In this document: piece after piece, positions 1 through 7,955 of the stretch
Layout: every line of letters starts with the position of its first letter
Position numbering within the stretch: position 1 is the first letter of the stretch
NCBI GenBank assembly: GCA_965220305.1
Contig: OZ244817.1
Coordinates: 3,038,001 to 3,102,000, forward strand
Source: G965220305 sp965220305
GTDB lineage: Bacteria; Chloroflexota; Dehalococcoidia; Lucifugimonadales; UBA3495
Direction of reading: 5' to 3'
DNA: 64,000 nt
Position numbers and translations under genes: made by a program
The notes under the pieces: model-generated
Seen by the model: the letters and a program-made list of their open reading frames with translations, nothing else
Told to the model about the DNA's origin: nothing
Database searches by the model: none

Positions 1-708
1 CGAGCGGTCCACCCGTCGGTCTTGGCCCAGGAACTGGGCCAGCAACAGCCGGTTCAGGGCCAGGCCCGACTCCTGCTTGGAAATATCGACGTGCTGCCCC
101 ACTCCCCAGACTTCCCGGGCGTAGAGGGCGGCCACCGCCGCGATGGCGGCTTGCAGCCCCGCGTCGTACTCGCCCAGGTGCCCCCCGGCGGTCACCGGCC
201 CCCGCTGGGGGAAAGTGGCGTAGCCGATGCCCCCCGGCAGGGTGTACCCCTCGCCCGAGGCGTGGAAGGTGTTGATGTGCCGCGCCGCCCAGGGGGCCTT
301 GGGGCCGTCCTGCCCGTAGGGAGTGATGGACACGTAGACCAGGGACGGGCTGGCTGCATGGAGGGACGAGAAGTCCAGGCCAAGCTCCCGCATGGTGCCG
401 GGTGGGGTGTCCTCCACCAGCAGGTCGGCGCTGGCGGCCAGGCGAGCGAGTAGCTCCCGTCCTCGGGGGGACGACGGGTTCAGGGTAATGCTTTCCTTGT
501 TGGTATTGTGGAGCAGAAAAAGCCCGCTGCGCTCCCTGTGGGGAACATCATCGGGGAAGGGGCCATAATTGCGGGCCGAGTCGCCGCCGCGTGGGGGTTC
601 AACCTTAATCACCCTGGCCCCCAGGTCCGCCAAGAGCCTGGCGCAATAGGGGCCGGCGATGAAGTCGGCGATTTCCAATACTGTAATGCCGGAGAAGAGG
701 CCCAGCAT
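1..708 (-). CDS. CaiB/BaiF family CoA-transferase (partial, C-terminus off the window)
   Basis: The reading frame is open from an ATG at 708 down to the left edge, giving 236 residues of the N-terminal half of a type III (CaiB/BaiF) CoA-transferase. The family moves CoA between carboxylic acids and acyl-CoA thioesters in the cytoplasm. Visible family signatures are the opening 'GITVLEIADFIAGPYCARLL' and 'LADLGARVIKVEPP', then 'SITPYGQDGP' near residue 130, 'HASGEGYTLPGG' and 'GQHVDISKQES' near residue 215. The catalytic Asp of the family lies about where the window shows VDISKQE. It sits 13 bases downstream of the MmgE/PrpD gene on the same strand, so the two are probably one catabolic operon. 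The CoA substrate cannot be read from sequence. Full members are about 380-400 aa, so roughly 150 residues are missing. Confidence 0.88.
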   Translation of the reverse strand, partial: MLGLFSGITVLEIADFIAGPYCARLLADLGARVIKVEPPRGGDSARNYGPFPDDVPHRERSGLFLLHNTNKESITLNPSSPRGRELLARLAASADLLVEDTPPGTMRELGLDFSSLHAASPSLVYVSITPYGQDGPKAPWAARHINTFHASGEGYTLPGGIGYATFPQRGPVTAGGHLGEYDAGLQAAIAAVAALYAREVWGVGQHVDISKQESGLALNRLLLAQFLGQDRRVDRS

Positions 709-721
709 TACCAACCCTCGT

Positions 722-2077
722 TTACTCGCGCAACGACCGGTGGCGCACCCGCAGCAGACCGGCAACCTCGCCGATGTCGCCCACCTGGTCCAGGTGCCAG
801 AGCAGGTCCAACAGCTTATTGCAGCGGGCCCGCGAGAGCACATCGGCGGTCAGAGAGCGGAACTTGTCCTCCAATTGGGCGTCGCTCAAGGGGTTCTCCG
901 GCGCGCCGGTGGCGTGGACCACCGTCTCGGTGTGTTTACTGCCATCCCGCAGGGCAATGGTCACCACCGCAGCGTCCTCGGCCAGGGAAGGGTCGATGGT
1001 GGCCTTGACCCGACTACGCAGGCCGGCGACGATGGGGTCGCTTACCCGGTTGTCGGTGTACTGCTCCGGGAAGGCAGCGCCGTCCACCAGCGCCACGGCC
1101 ATGCTGTGCTGGAAGGAGAACTTGCCCTCAAGCCCCACTTCCGGTTCAGGCCGGTTGACCAACTCCAGCACCAAAGGATGCACTCGGGCTTCGATGCTTT
1201 CCACCTGGTCGGGCGATACTCCTTCCCGTTCCCGCAGCGCAATCATGGCGTCGATGAGGGGGTGGTTGACAACTCCGCAGGCGTAGGGCTTCAGGCCGTT
1301 CATGGGCAATTCCCAGTGCTCCCCCAGGTCCTCGGTGGCCTTGTCCAAGTCGTAGTCGCTGGACATTACGGCGGCAAACCCCCGCCGACCCTCCAGGATG
1401 GCGGGACTGGAGGTAAAACCGCGCTGGGCCAGCAGAGCCGCCAGGACGCCGCTCTGGGCGGCTCGCCCGGGGTGGAAGGGCTTGGTCATGGAGCCGAACA
1501 CTTCCCGCACTCCCGAGGCCTGGGTGCCGGCGACGCCCAGAGCCTGGCACATCTGGGAGGTGTCCAACCCCAGCAGGCGTCCGGCGGCGGCCACTGAGCC
1601 GAATACGCCGCAGGTGCCGGTTATATGCCATCCTTCGTTGTAGTGGGCCGGATGGACGGCCAGGCCGATGCGGCAGCATATTTCGATGCCCAAAACCGAG
1701 GCTACCAGGGTATCTCGACCGCTGGCGTTGATGCGCTCGGCTACGGCCAGGGAGGCGGGCAGCGTCGGCGACGACGGGTGAATAACCGTGGGGAAGTGGG
1801 TGTCGTCGTAGTCTTCCAGGTGGCCCAGGTAGCCGTTGGCCAGGGCCGCATTCTGTAGGCTGGTGCGGCTGCCCACGCCGATTACCGAGGCGTGGCGTCC
1901 GCTGCCCTCCTGTCGGAATACGTCCAACAGTATGTCCAACGAGACGTCCCGGGAAGAATATAGGGCAACGGCCAAGAAATTGATGAAGCACCGTTTCCCT
2001 TCGTGCAGAACAGCATCGTTTATCTGGCCTGAAGATGTTCTGACAGCGAAGTTTGCCAACTCTTCGGTAACGCCCAT
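722..2077 (-). CDS. MmgE/PrpD family protein
   Basis: A 451-residue protein matching the MmgE/PrpD fold, which includes 2-methylcitrate dehydratase and cis-aconitate decarboxylase. Family features seen are the N-terminal helical 'LANFAVRTSS' segment, 'GYLGHLEDYDDTH' (a conserved Asp-rich active-site stretch, near residue 80), 'GIEICCRIGLAVHP', 'ITGTCGVFGSVAAAGRLLGL', 'FGSMTKPFHPGRAAQSG' (substrate-pocket Lys/His, near residue 205) and 'YACGVVNHPLIDA'. Length is typical for the family. It starts at an ATG just inside a plausible sigma-70 promoter and is followed closely by the CaiB-type CoA-transferase, which suggests joint breakdown of an organic acid. The family is functionally broad, so the exact reaction is unknown; a true methylcitrate cycle is not supported because no PrpB/PrpC neighbour is visible. 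Confidence 0.9.
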   Translation of the reverse strand: MGVTEELANFAVRTSSGQINDAVLHEGKRCFINFLAVALYSSRDVSLDILLDVFRQEGSGRHASVIGVGSRTSLQNAALANGYLGHLEDYDDTHFPTVIHPSSPTLPASLAVAERINASGRDTLVASVLGIEICCRIGLAVHPAHYNEGWHITGTCGVFGSVAAAGRLLGLDTSQMCQALGVAGTQASGVREVFGSMTKPFHPGRAAQSGVLAALLAQRGFTSSPAILEGRRGFAAVMSSDYDLDKATEDLGEHWELPMNGLKPYACGVVNHPLIDAMIALREREGVSPDQVESIEARVHPLVLELVNRPEPEVGLEGKFSFQHSMAVALVDGAAFPEQYTDNRVSDPIVAGLRSRVKATIDPSLAEDAAVVTIALRDGSKHTETVVHATGAPENPLSDAQLEDKFRSLTADVLSRARCNKLLDLLWHLDQVGDIGEVAGLLRVRHRSLRE

Positions 2078-2113
2078 ACCCTACCTACCGCGCACGTTTA
2101 CGGAGAAAGGGGA

Positions 2114-2143
2114 ATTATAGCATCGGCTTTGAGCGCGGGTCTA
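2114..2143 (-). promoter_or_regulatory. predicted sigma-70 promoter for the MmgE/PrpD operon
   Basis: On the minus strand TAGACC (2143-2138) is followed after 18 bases by a perfect TATAAT (2119-2114). The predicted transcript start, near 2107, leaves a leader of about 30 bases before the ATG at 2077. The -35 box matches TTGACA at four of six positions. Confidence 0.5.
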
Positions 2144-2282
2144 TCGGTTTGTCCCCGTTATTCCCCTGTAGGAACATCTGCACCCGTATTCTTCTACCGC
2201 AGCCAGCAACGGCAAAAGTCGCAGAAATAGGCCGTGGCTATTACAATGGGTTCAGCGATTCGTAGGCTGAGGAGGTAGGGAT

Positions 2283-3737
2283 ATGCCGTCCAGGACTGGG
2301 GAAGAGTTCATCGCTGGGCTGAGGGACAACGCGGCGGAAGTGCATATTCGCGGCGAGCGGGTCGAGGACGTTACCACCCATCCCGCCTTCCGCAACGGGG
2401 TACGCACCCTGGCGGGCCTGCTGGACATGCAGCACGACCCCAAGCTGCGGGACGAGATGACCTACACCTCGCCCACCACCGGGGACAGAGTGGGCCTATC
2501 CTTCATCACTCCCAAGACCCGGGAAGACCTGGACCGCCGCCGCACCATGATGACCCACTGGGCCCGGGCCACCTGCGGGATGATGGGCCGCACTCCCGAC
2601 TTCCTCAACGTGGCCGTCATGTCGATGGCGGCGGCCAGCGATTACTGCGGCCAGAACCGTCCCGAGTTCAAGCAGAACGTTGAGAACTACTACGAGTACA
2701 TTCGGGAGAACGATGTCGTCCTCACCCATACCCTGGTCAACCTGCAGCGCAGCCGTTCCCCCCTGGCCACTCCCCTGGAGGACCGCACCGACGTGGCCCT
2801 ATCCGTGGTCAAGGAGACCGACGCGGGAATCGTCGTCCGAGGGGCCCGGGTGCTGGCGACCCTCGGCCCCCTTTCCGACGAGATTGCCGTCTATCCGGCC
2901 CGCACCCACCGCCTGCCCGAGGGGGCCGAGGCCCGCTACTCCTTCGCCTTCGCCATACCCTGCAATGCGCCGGGAATGCGCTTCCTCTGCCGGGAGAGCT
3001 TCGATCATGGGCGTTCCCGCTTCGACCACCCCCTGGCGTCCCGCTTCGAGGAGATGGACGCCATCGTGTTTTTCGACGATGTGTTGGTGCCCTGGGAGCG
3101 GGTGTTCCTGTACGGCGACGCCGAGCTTTGCAACAACTGGGCTGGGCGCACCAACCGCAACGCGCACACCGGCCACCAGGTAGTCGCCAAGAACGTGGTC
3201 AAGTGCGAGTACATGCTGGGACTGGCCAACCTGATGGTTGAGACCCTGGGGTCGGGCCAGATACCCCAGATGCAGCAGCTCATGGCCGAGGTAATCGAAA
3301 ACTTGGAGATTACCAAGGCCTGCCTGCGGGCCGCCGAGGCCGACGCCACCGTGGATGAATGGGGTGTCCTCTGCCTCTCCTATACTCCCCTGCTGGTGGC
3401 GCGCAAGCAATTCATCACCATGTACCCCCGCATGGCGGAAATCCTGCACCTGCTGGGGTCCAGCAGCCTGATGGCCCTGCCGGCGGAAGCCGACCTCAAC
3501 GGCCCCCTGGGTCCGGAAATCAAGCAGTACATGGAGACGGACACCGCCTCCGCCGAAGAGCGCATCCGTCTCTTCCACCTGGCCTGGGACACCTGTTGCA
3601 GCGCCTTCGGCTCCCGCCAGGTCCTGTACGAGCGGTACTTTGGCGGCGACGCCCTGCGCAACGCGATTATGCTTTACAGCCTCTATGACAAGGAGCCGAT
3701 GACCCAGTGGGTGCGGGAGTTCTTGGAGCAGGAGTAG
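2283..3737 (+). CDS. HpaB-family flavin-dependent hydroxylase (4-hydroxyphenylacetate 3-monooxygenase oxygenase family)
   Basis: The 484-residue product belongs to the HpaB/PvcC/HpaH group, an acyl-CoA-dehydrogenase-like fold that uses FADH2 from a partner reductase to hydroxylate phenols; 4-hydroxybutyryl-CoA dehydratase is a distant member. Seen are the N-terminal 'SRTGEEFIAGLRD' signature, 'HPAFRNGVRTLAGLLDMQHDP', 'HTLVNLQRSRS' (near residue 150), 'GARVLATLGPLSDE', 'DAIVFFDDVLVPWERVFLYGD' (near 260-280) and a C-terminal domain with 'QVLYERYFGGD'. The ATG follows a strong ribosome site, gaggaggt, 8 bases upstream. No HpaC-type flavin reductase is visible nearby, so the electron partner must be encoded elsewhere. 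Divergent orientation from MmgE/CaiB suggests one catabolic locus. Substrate specificity is not predictable from sequence. Confidence 0.9.
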   Translation: MPSRTGEEFIAGLRDNAAEVHIRGERVEDVTTHPAFRNGVRTLAGLLDMQHDPKLRDEMTYTSPTTGDRVGLSFITPKTREDLDRRRTMMTHWARATCGMMGRTPDFLNVAVMSMAAASDYCGQNRPEFKQNVENYYEYIRENDVVLTHTLVNLQRSRSPLATPLEDRTDVALSVVKETDAGIVVRGARVLATLGPLSDEIAVYPARTHRLPEGAEARYSFAFAIPCNAPGMRFLCRESFDHGRSRFDHPLASRFEEMDAIVFFDDVLVPWERVFLYGDAELCNNWAGRTNRNAHTGHQVVAKNVVKCEYMLGLANLMVETLGSGQIPQMQQLMAEVIENLEITKACLRAAEADATVDEWGVLCLSYTPLLVARKQFITMYPRMAEILHLLGSSSLMALPAEADLNGPLGPEIKQYMETDTASAEERIRLFHLAWDTCCSAFGSRQVLYERYFGGDALRNAIMLYSLYDKEPMTQWVREFLEQE

Positions 3738-3801
3738 GGGAGAAATGCGCGGCGGTTCCAATCAATCAATTGGTTGAATCCTCGAATGTAGAGGCAGACC
3801 G

Positions 3802-4425
3802 GTGCTGCGTGCCGCGCTGATACTATTCGCTGCCTTGTTCCTCCTGGTCACAGTCTTTGCCCTTTTCAACGCGACTTTAGTTGAGACGACCAGGGCAAAG
3901 GACTTGTCGGGAATTGCCCAGTCGCTCATCACCGCTTTTGCCATTGTCGCCGGTGGGATTTTCGCCTATTACAAATTGCAGCTTTTCAGAGACTTTGAAC
4001 CTCACCTGACCATCTCCCACGCGGTTTCTCACCGATTCCTTGGCGACTACTATGTTCATATAGCTGTGACTGCAAACCTGTACAACAGTTCAAGGGTCAA
4101 GATGGAATTGAGTGAAGGCTTTTTCAGTTTGCAGCAGTTGGCCCCGCTATCTGCTGAAGAGGTCGAACGGCTGTATGCTCAGGTATTCGTTGATAGGGAG
4201 TATGAGTATTTCCAGTGGCCCCTTCTCGATGAAACTCCACGCGATTGGGACAACGACAAGTTAATCATAGAGCCTGGCGGGGCGCATCAAGAGACCTGCG
4301 AATTCCTGGTATCAGAGGACGTCGAGTCGGTCCTCATATACACGTACTTCTATGGTTCGGCAGACCCTCAAGCCTCCCACGGCTGGGATGCAACTACAAT
4401 CTATGATATACCGCCTGTGCTATAA
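3802..4425 (+). CDS. small membrane-anchored protein of unknown function
   Basis: A 207-residue product from a GTG start; I do not recognise the family. Two hydrophobic segments are visible: residues 2-25 (LRAALILFAALFLLVTVFALF) and about 37-56 (SLITAFAIVAGGIFAYYKL). A long soluble domain rich in aromatic and acidic residues follows, so the chain is probably a hairpin anchored in the inner membrane. The soluble part has alternating beta-like runs such as 'YYVHIAVTANLYNSSRVKMEL' and 'VESVLIYTYFYGS', suggesting a beta-sandwich. Base composition is more AT-rich than the flanking metabolic genes, which fits a separately acquired gene. No convincing ribosome site lies before the GTG, so the start is uncertain. 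Confidence 0.6.
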   Translation: MLRAALILFAALFLLVTVFALFNATLVETTRAKDLSGIAQSLITAFAIVAGGIFAYYKLQLFRDFEPHLTISHAVSHRFLGDYYVHIAVTANLYNSSRVKMELSEGFFSLQQLAPLSAEEVERLYAQVFVDREYEYFQWPLLDETPRDWDNDKLIIEPGGAHQETCEFLVSEDVESVLIYTYFYGSADPQASHGWDATTIYDIPPVL

Positions 4426-4465
4426 TAATTGTTATTCCACATAGTACAAGTTCCAGGGAGCGCAC

Positions 4466-4630
4466 ATGACATCCAGAAATACACGCCGCCGAAGGCCGAC
4501 AAATACGCCCCGCCGAAGGCTGGTAAACGGGATGAGGGCTGCTCCCAGAGTTGCGCCTCCCAAAGCAGATGTGTCGGGTAAGCCGCCGGGAAGCAAAGCT
4601 GAACCGTCCCCCAAACAGAAGGGGGACTGA
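4466..4630 (+). CDS. possible 54-residue Arg/Pro-rich basic peptide
   Basis: An ORF below common length cutoffs. ATG at 4466 follows cagggag at 4454-4460, with 5 bases spacing. The peptide starts MTSRNTRRRRPTNTPRRRLV and ends in a Pro/Lys-rich tail (KPPGSKAEPSPKQKGD). The Arg-rich part comes from a tandem DNA duplication of about 22-24 bases: two copies of a 'aaatacgcc.ccgccgaaggc' motif at about 4475-4522. It lies 41 bases after the membrane protein gene and 21 bases before the MOSC gene on the same strand. The good ribosome site favours a real gene; the repeat and low complexity argue for caution. No function is claimed. Confidence 0.35.
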   Translation: MTSRNTRRRRPTNTPRRRLVNGMRAAPRVAPPKADVSGKPPGSKAEPSPKQKGD

Positions 4631-4651
4631 AATCAGTCCAAGTGCCCCTGC

Positions 4652-5413
4652 ATGATTACCGTCAAGACGATTAACATCGCGCCGGTGAAGTCGCTGGCCT
4701 TGGTCAGCCCGGATAGGGTGACGGTGGACTTCCACGGCATTACCGAAGACCGGCGCTTCTACCTGGTGGACGAGCAGGGGGCCCTGCTCACCCAGCGGGA
4801 GTTGGGACGGCTGGTGCAGGTCAGGGCCGAGTATCAACCAGACCCGGAGTCGCTGCGCCTGCACTTCCCCGACGGCTCCAGCCATGCGGGTCCAATAGAA
4901 CCCGAAGCCCCCGTGCTGACCCGAATCTGGGGCCGCCGAGTCAGCGGGCATGTGGCGGGCGGCCAGTGGAACGAGGCCCTGTCCCAGTTCTGCCAGTTTC
5001 CGGTGCGGCTGGTGGCGTCGGACCAACCGGGCCAGTGTTTCGACGAGTTTCCCGTCTCTATTGTCTCCCAGGCCTCGGTGAACGGGCTGAGCCAGCGGGT
5101 GCATGGGGGCTTCACCTTTGAGAGTTCCAGGTTTCGCCCCACCTTCTTGCTGGACGGCTCCCAACCCCACCAGGAGGACGCTTGGCTGGGAGGCTCGGTG
5201 CAGATTGGGGAAGAATTGCGCTTACAGGTGGTGGCCCGGGACCCCCGCTGCTCCATCATCACCCAGGACCCCACCACCGGGGAGCGGGACGCCGACACGC
5301 TGCGCCTAATCCTCAGCTACCGTCCCAGCCCCCGCGCCGCCTACTTCGGGGTCTACGGCCTGGTGGAACGCCCCGGCAGCGTCGCCCTGGGCGATGCGGT
5401 TACGCCTCTTTAG
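4652..5413 (+). CDS. MOSC domain-containing protein
   Basis: A 253-residue protein with an N-terminal MOSC beta-barrel (residues 1-110, starting 'VKTINIAPVKSLALVSPDRV', with 'GITEDRRFYLVDEQGALLTQRE') and a C-terminal MOSC domain (about 115-250). The MOSC domain is the Moco sulfurase C-terminal fold found in mARC and YiiM-type molybdoenzymes; it binds a sulfurated molybdenum cofactor. Family features are 'FRPTFLLDG' and a Cys in 'VVARDPRCSIITQDPTTG' (near residue 195), the position where mARC-type proteins carry the Mo-ligating cysteine. It is probably a cytoplasmic reductase of N-hydroxylated compounds or a Moco-binding protein. The locus also holds a molybdenum hydroxylase, a MoaD-like protein and MoeA. 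There is no clear ribosome site before the ATG. Confidence 0.85.
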   Translation: MITVKTINIAPVKSLALVSPDRVTVDFHGITEDRRFYLVDEQGALLTQRELGRLVQVRAEYQPDPESLRLHFPDGSSHAGPIEPEAPVLTRIWGRRVSGHVAGGQWNEALSQFCQFPVRLVASDQPGQCFDEFPVSIVSQASVNGLSQRVHGGFTFESSRFRPTFLLDGSQPHQEDAWLGGSVQIGEELRLQVVARDPRCSIITQDPTTGERDADTLRLILSYRPSPRAAYFGVYGLVERPGSVALGDAVTPL

Positions 5414-5480
5414 CAAGGGCCGGTCCCGCAGCCGCCTCCGTAAAGCCGGACTTGGCGCCGCCATGACCTCGGGGGCGGGC

Positions 5481-6275
5481 TTATCCCAGCGCCCGGAACA
5501 GGGTCCAGGCTCCCCAGCCAACCAGCCCCAGGCCAACGATGCGTCCCACCCACTCACCCGCTGGGACCACCTTCTCCACCAGGATGTAGCTGGCTACTAT
5601 GGCCATCCAGAGAATGTTCATAACCCCGGCCATGAACATCAGTCCCATTAGGAACCAGCAGCACCCCAGGCAGACGCTGCCGTGGTGCAGCCCCATGACC
5701 AGCGCTCCCCGGTGTCCCTCCCGCCATTCGGCCATGACGAAACCCAGGGGGGTGCGGCAGTGGTTCAGGCAGGCGTTTTTTAGGGGAGTCCACTGGAAGA
5801 CGCCCGCCAGCGCCAGCAGCGCGCCGCCGACCAGGGGAGTGGCGCTTCCCATCATCGAAGAAAGCAACGCCCCCTGGTGCAGGCCCCATTGGGCCACGGT
5901 GGCCAGGGCGGCAAACCCGAACCACACTACCAGGTAACCCGATAAGAATATCCCGGTGGGCACGAAGGGCCGGGCGCGCTCCGAAAGCCGCCGGTTCAGC
6001 GCCGCGAAGGTGAGGATCATGGGGGCGGCTGAAGGCACCATCATGGCAACCATCATCACCGCCCACATGACGTACATCAGCGAGAAATCGACCGCTCCCC
6101 AGGGACGCACCGGGGAGGCGGCCATGACCATCGACCCGGCGCCCATGCTCCGCTGCATGTCCCAGGACAGGTATCCCAGGTAGGCCCACGCCAGGGCGGC
6201 GACCACCACCAGGGCGGCAACGATGATAGCCCAGTCGCGCTTCAGTGCGGCTTTCAAGGGTGTCGCTGTTTGCAT
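5481..6275 (-). CDS. DUF2182 family integral membrane protein
   Basis: A 264-residue polytopic protein. I place the start at the ATG at 6275 (MQTATPLKAALKRDWAII), preceded by gggagggg, rather than 40 codons upstream where the extension is not membrane-like. About six or seven hydrophobic helices are visible, with the family's Met- and Trp-rich motifs: 'GAVDFSLMYVMWAVMMVAMMVPSAAPM', 'WTPLKNACLNHCRTP' (two cysteines) and 'MGLHHGSVCLGCCWFLMGLMF', where HH, C and CC may bind metal. The family is annotated as predicted metal-binding membrane proteins of unknown function, sometimes associated with copper. It converges on the MOSC gene with 67 bases between their stops. Confidence 0.85.
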   Translation of the reverse strand: MQTATPLKAALKRDWAIIVAALVVVAALAWAYLGYLSWDMQRSMGAGSMVMAASPVRPWGAVDFSLMYVMWAVMMVAMMVPSAAPMILTFAALNRRLSERARPFVPTGIFLSGYLVVWFGFAALATVAQWGLHQGALLSSMMGSATPLVGGALLALAGVFQWTPLKNACLNHCRTPLGFVMAEWREGHRGALVMGLHHGSVCLGCCWFLMGLMFMAGVMNILWMAIVASYILVEKVVPAGEWVGRIVGLGLVGWGAWTLFRALG

Positions 6276-6529
6276 AGACAGGCCCCTCCCAACGGGAGTG
6301 AATATGCCCAAGGACGCATGGAGTGTCAAGGGTAAGTAGCCGTGCTGGCGGACAGTAGGGCGGTGAATGCGGCTGCCCGCCGCTTTTCCTCCCACGGCGT
6401 CTGTAGCCTGGTGGAACGTCCGGGCATCCTTTCCGTAGGGGATGAGGTGGCGGTGTTATAATGCTGCTGGGTAAGTATTTCCCCGTAAAAGGTACGGTAG
6501 CTATTATGCTCATAGGGAGTCCTAAATCC

Positions 6530-7750
6530 ATGAGCAGAGCCTTGAATCGTCCGCGCTTGCTAGTAGCCCTGGGCCTAGCGACGCTGGTCATGTCTACGGC
6601 GTTGGCGTGTGAGCCAGGAGACTTTACCGACTGGGACGAGGAGAAATGGCGTTCTGCCAGTGCAAAAGATGTGCGCTCCAAACTGGACCAGGGCGCGGAC
6701 ATCCATGCTAAGGACGATAACGGACTGACGCCCCTGCACCTGGCAGCGGTGTTTAATGGAAAGCCGGAAGTTATTGCCCTGCTGATGGAGCGGGGTGCGG
6801 ACATCCATGCTAAGAACGCTTACGGCGCTACGCCCCTGCACTCGGCGGCAACGTTTAATAAAAGGCCGGGGACGGGGATCAGGGGGTTTCTCTCTGACCG
6901 GGACGCGGACACCCAGGCGGTCATAAGGTTGTTGCTGACCGGGGGCGCGGACATCCACGCCAAGACCAGTGACGGTTATACGCCCCTGCATTCGGCCGCG
7001 GCATTTAATAGAGAGCGGGATGTTATCGCCCTGTTGCTGAAGCGGGGCGCGGACCTTCACGCTAAGACCAGTGACGGTTATACGCCCCTGCATTGGGCGG
7101 CGACATGGAATAGAGAGCCGGATGTTATCGCCCTGCTGCTGGACCTGGATACGGACATCCACGCCAAAAGCAATTACGGTTATACGCCCCTGCATCGGGC
7201 GGCGGAGTACAATGGAGAGCCAGAGATAATAAAGTTGTTGCTGGACCGGGGCGCGGACATCCACGCTAGGTCCCTGAATGGATATACGCCCCTGCACTCG
7301 GCGGCGGAGGATAATGAAAATCCGAAGGTCATAGAGTTGTTGTTGGACCGGGGCGCAGACATCCACGCCAATAACGATGACGGTAGGACGCCATGCTATG
7401 TCGCTTTGACGTCCAATGATGCTCTCTCCGATGATTCGAAAGCCCTGCGGAAGTTATGCGCCCCCTTCGGCGATACGCCCCTGCATTGGGCGACGGTGTT
7501 TGGAGATAGGCCCAGTATCTTCTTGGCGCTGGAAGATGGCGGTGACATCCATGCCAAGAGCAAGTACGGCGGCGCTACGCCCCTGCACACGGCGGTGAAG
7601 TTCAATGACGACCCGGCGGCCATAGGGTTGTTGCTGGAACGGGGCGCAGACATCCACGCTAAGGATGATGACGGTAATACGCCGTGTCAACTGGCTGAGA
7701 TGAATGCTGCTCTCGCCGGCACGGAAGTTCTCCAGAGGTTGTGCCGGTAG
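6530..7750 (+). CDS. exported ankyrin-repeat protein
   Basis: A 406-residue protein when started at the ATG at 6530 (preceded by agggag 10 bases upstream). It has a signal peptide (SRALNRPRLLVALGLATLVM) ending in 'STALAC', so signal peptidase I cleavage after ALA or lipidation of the following Cys are both possible. The rest is about nine to ten ankyrin units of 33-35 residues with consensus G-ADIHAK-x(3)-G-x-TPLH-x-AA-x-N-x(3)-VIxLLLxR, from about residue 45 to the end. One unit (about residues 120-140) carries an insertion with 'GIRGFLSDRDADTQAV', and one is shortened around 'APFGDTPLHWATVFG'. Ankyrin arrays mediate protein-protein binding. Repeats are highly similar at the DNA level, so copy number may vary or be mis-assembled. 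The partner is unknown. Confidence 0.85.
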   Translation: MSRALNRPRLLVALGLATLVMSTALACEPGDFTDWDEEKWRSASAKDVRSKLDQGADIHAKDDNGLTPLHLAAVFNGKPEVIALLMERGADIHAKNAYGATPLHSAATFNKRPGTGIRGFLSDRDADTQAVIRLLLTGGADIHAKTSDGYTPLHSAAAFNRERDVIALLLKRGADLHAKTSDGYTPLHWAATWNREPDVIALLLDLDTDIHAKSNYGYTPLHRAAEYNGEPEIIKLLLDRGADIHARSLNGYTPLHSAAEDNENPKVIELLLDRGADIHANNDDGRTPCYVALTSNDALSDDSKALRKLCAPFGDTPLHWATVFGDRPSIFLALEDGGDIHAKSKYGGATPLHTAVKFNDDPAAIGLLLERGADIHAKDDDGNTPCQLAEMNAALAGTEVLQRLCR

Positions 7751-7955
7751 TCCTCCCCTGCCCCTGCGATGCTGTCTATTCCAGCCCAGAGGCTTTCAGT
7801 TGTTGTCAATCTTCCCCTTTTTCAAAGGGGGATTTGCACCGCCACCCACCTGGGAACTTGCGTCCCTATTGGCCTGAACGCCAGAGCTGAAAGACCCTAA
7901 TTTCCAGCCGGCCGCATTGACCCGTAACTCCCAGCCGGGTATTATCCCTTTCGAC

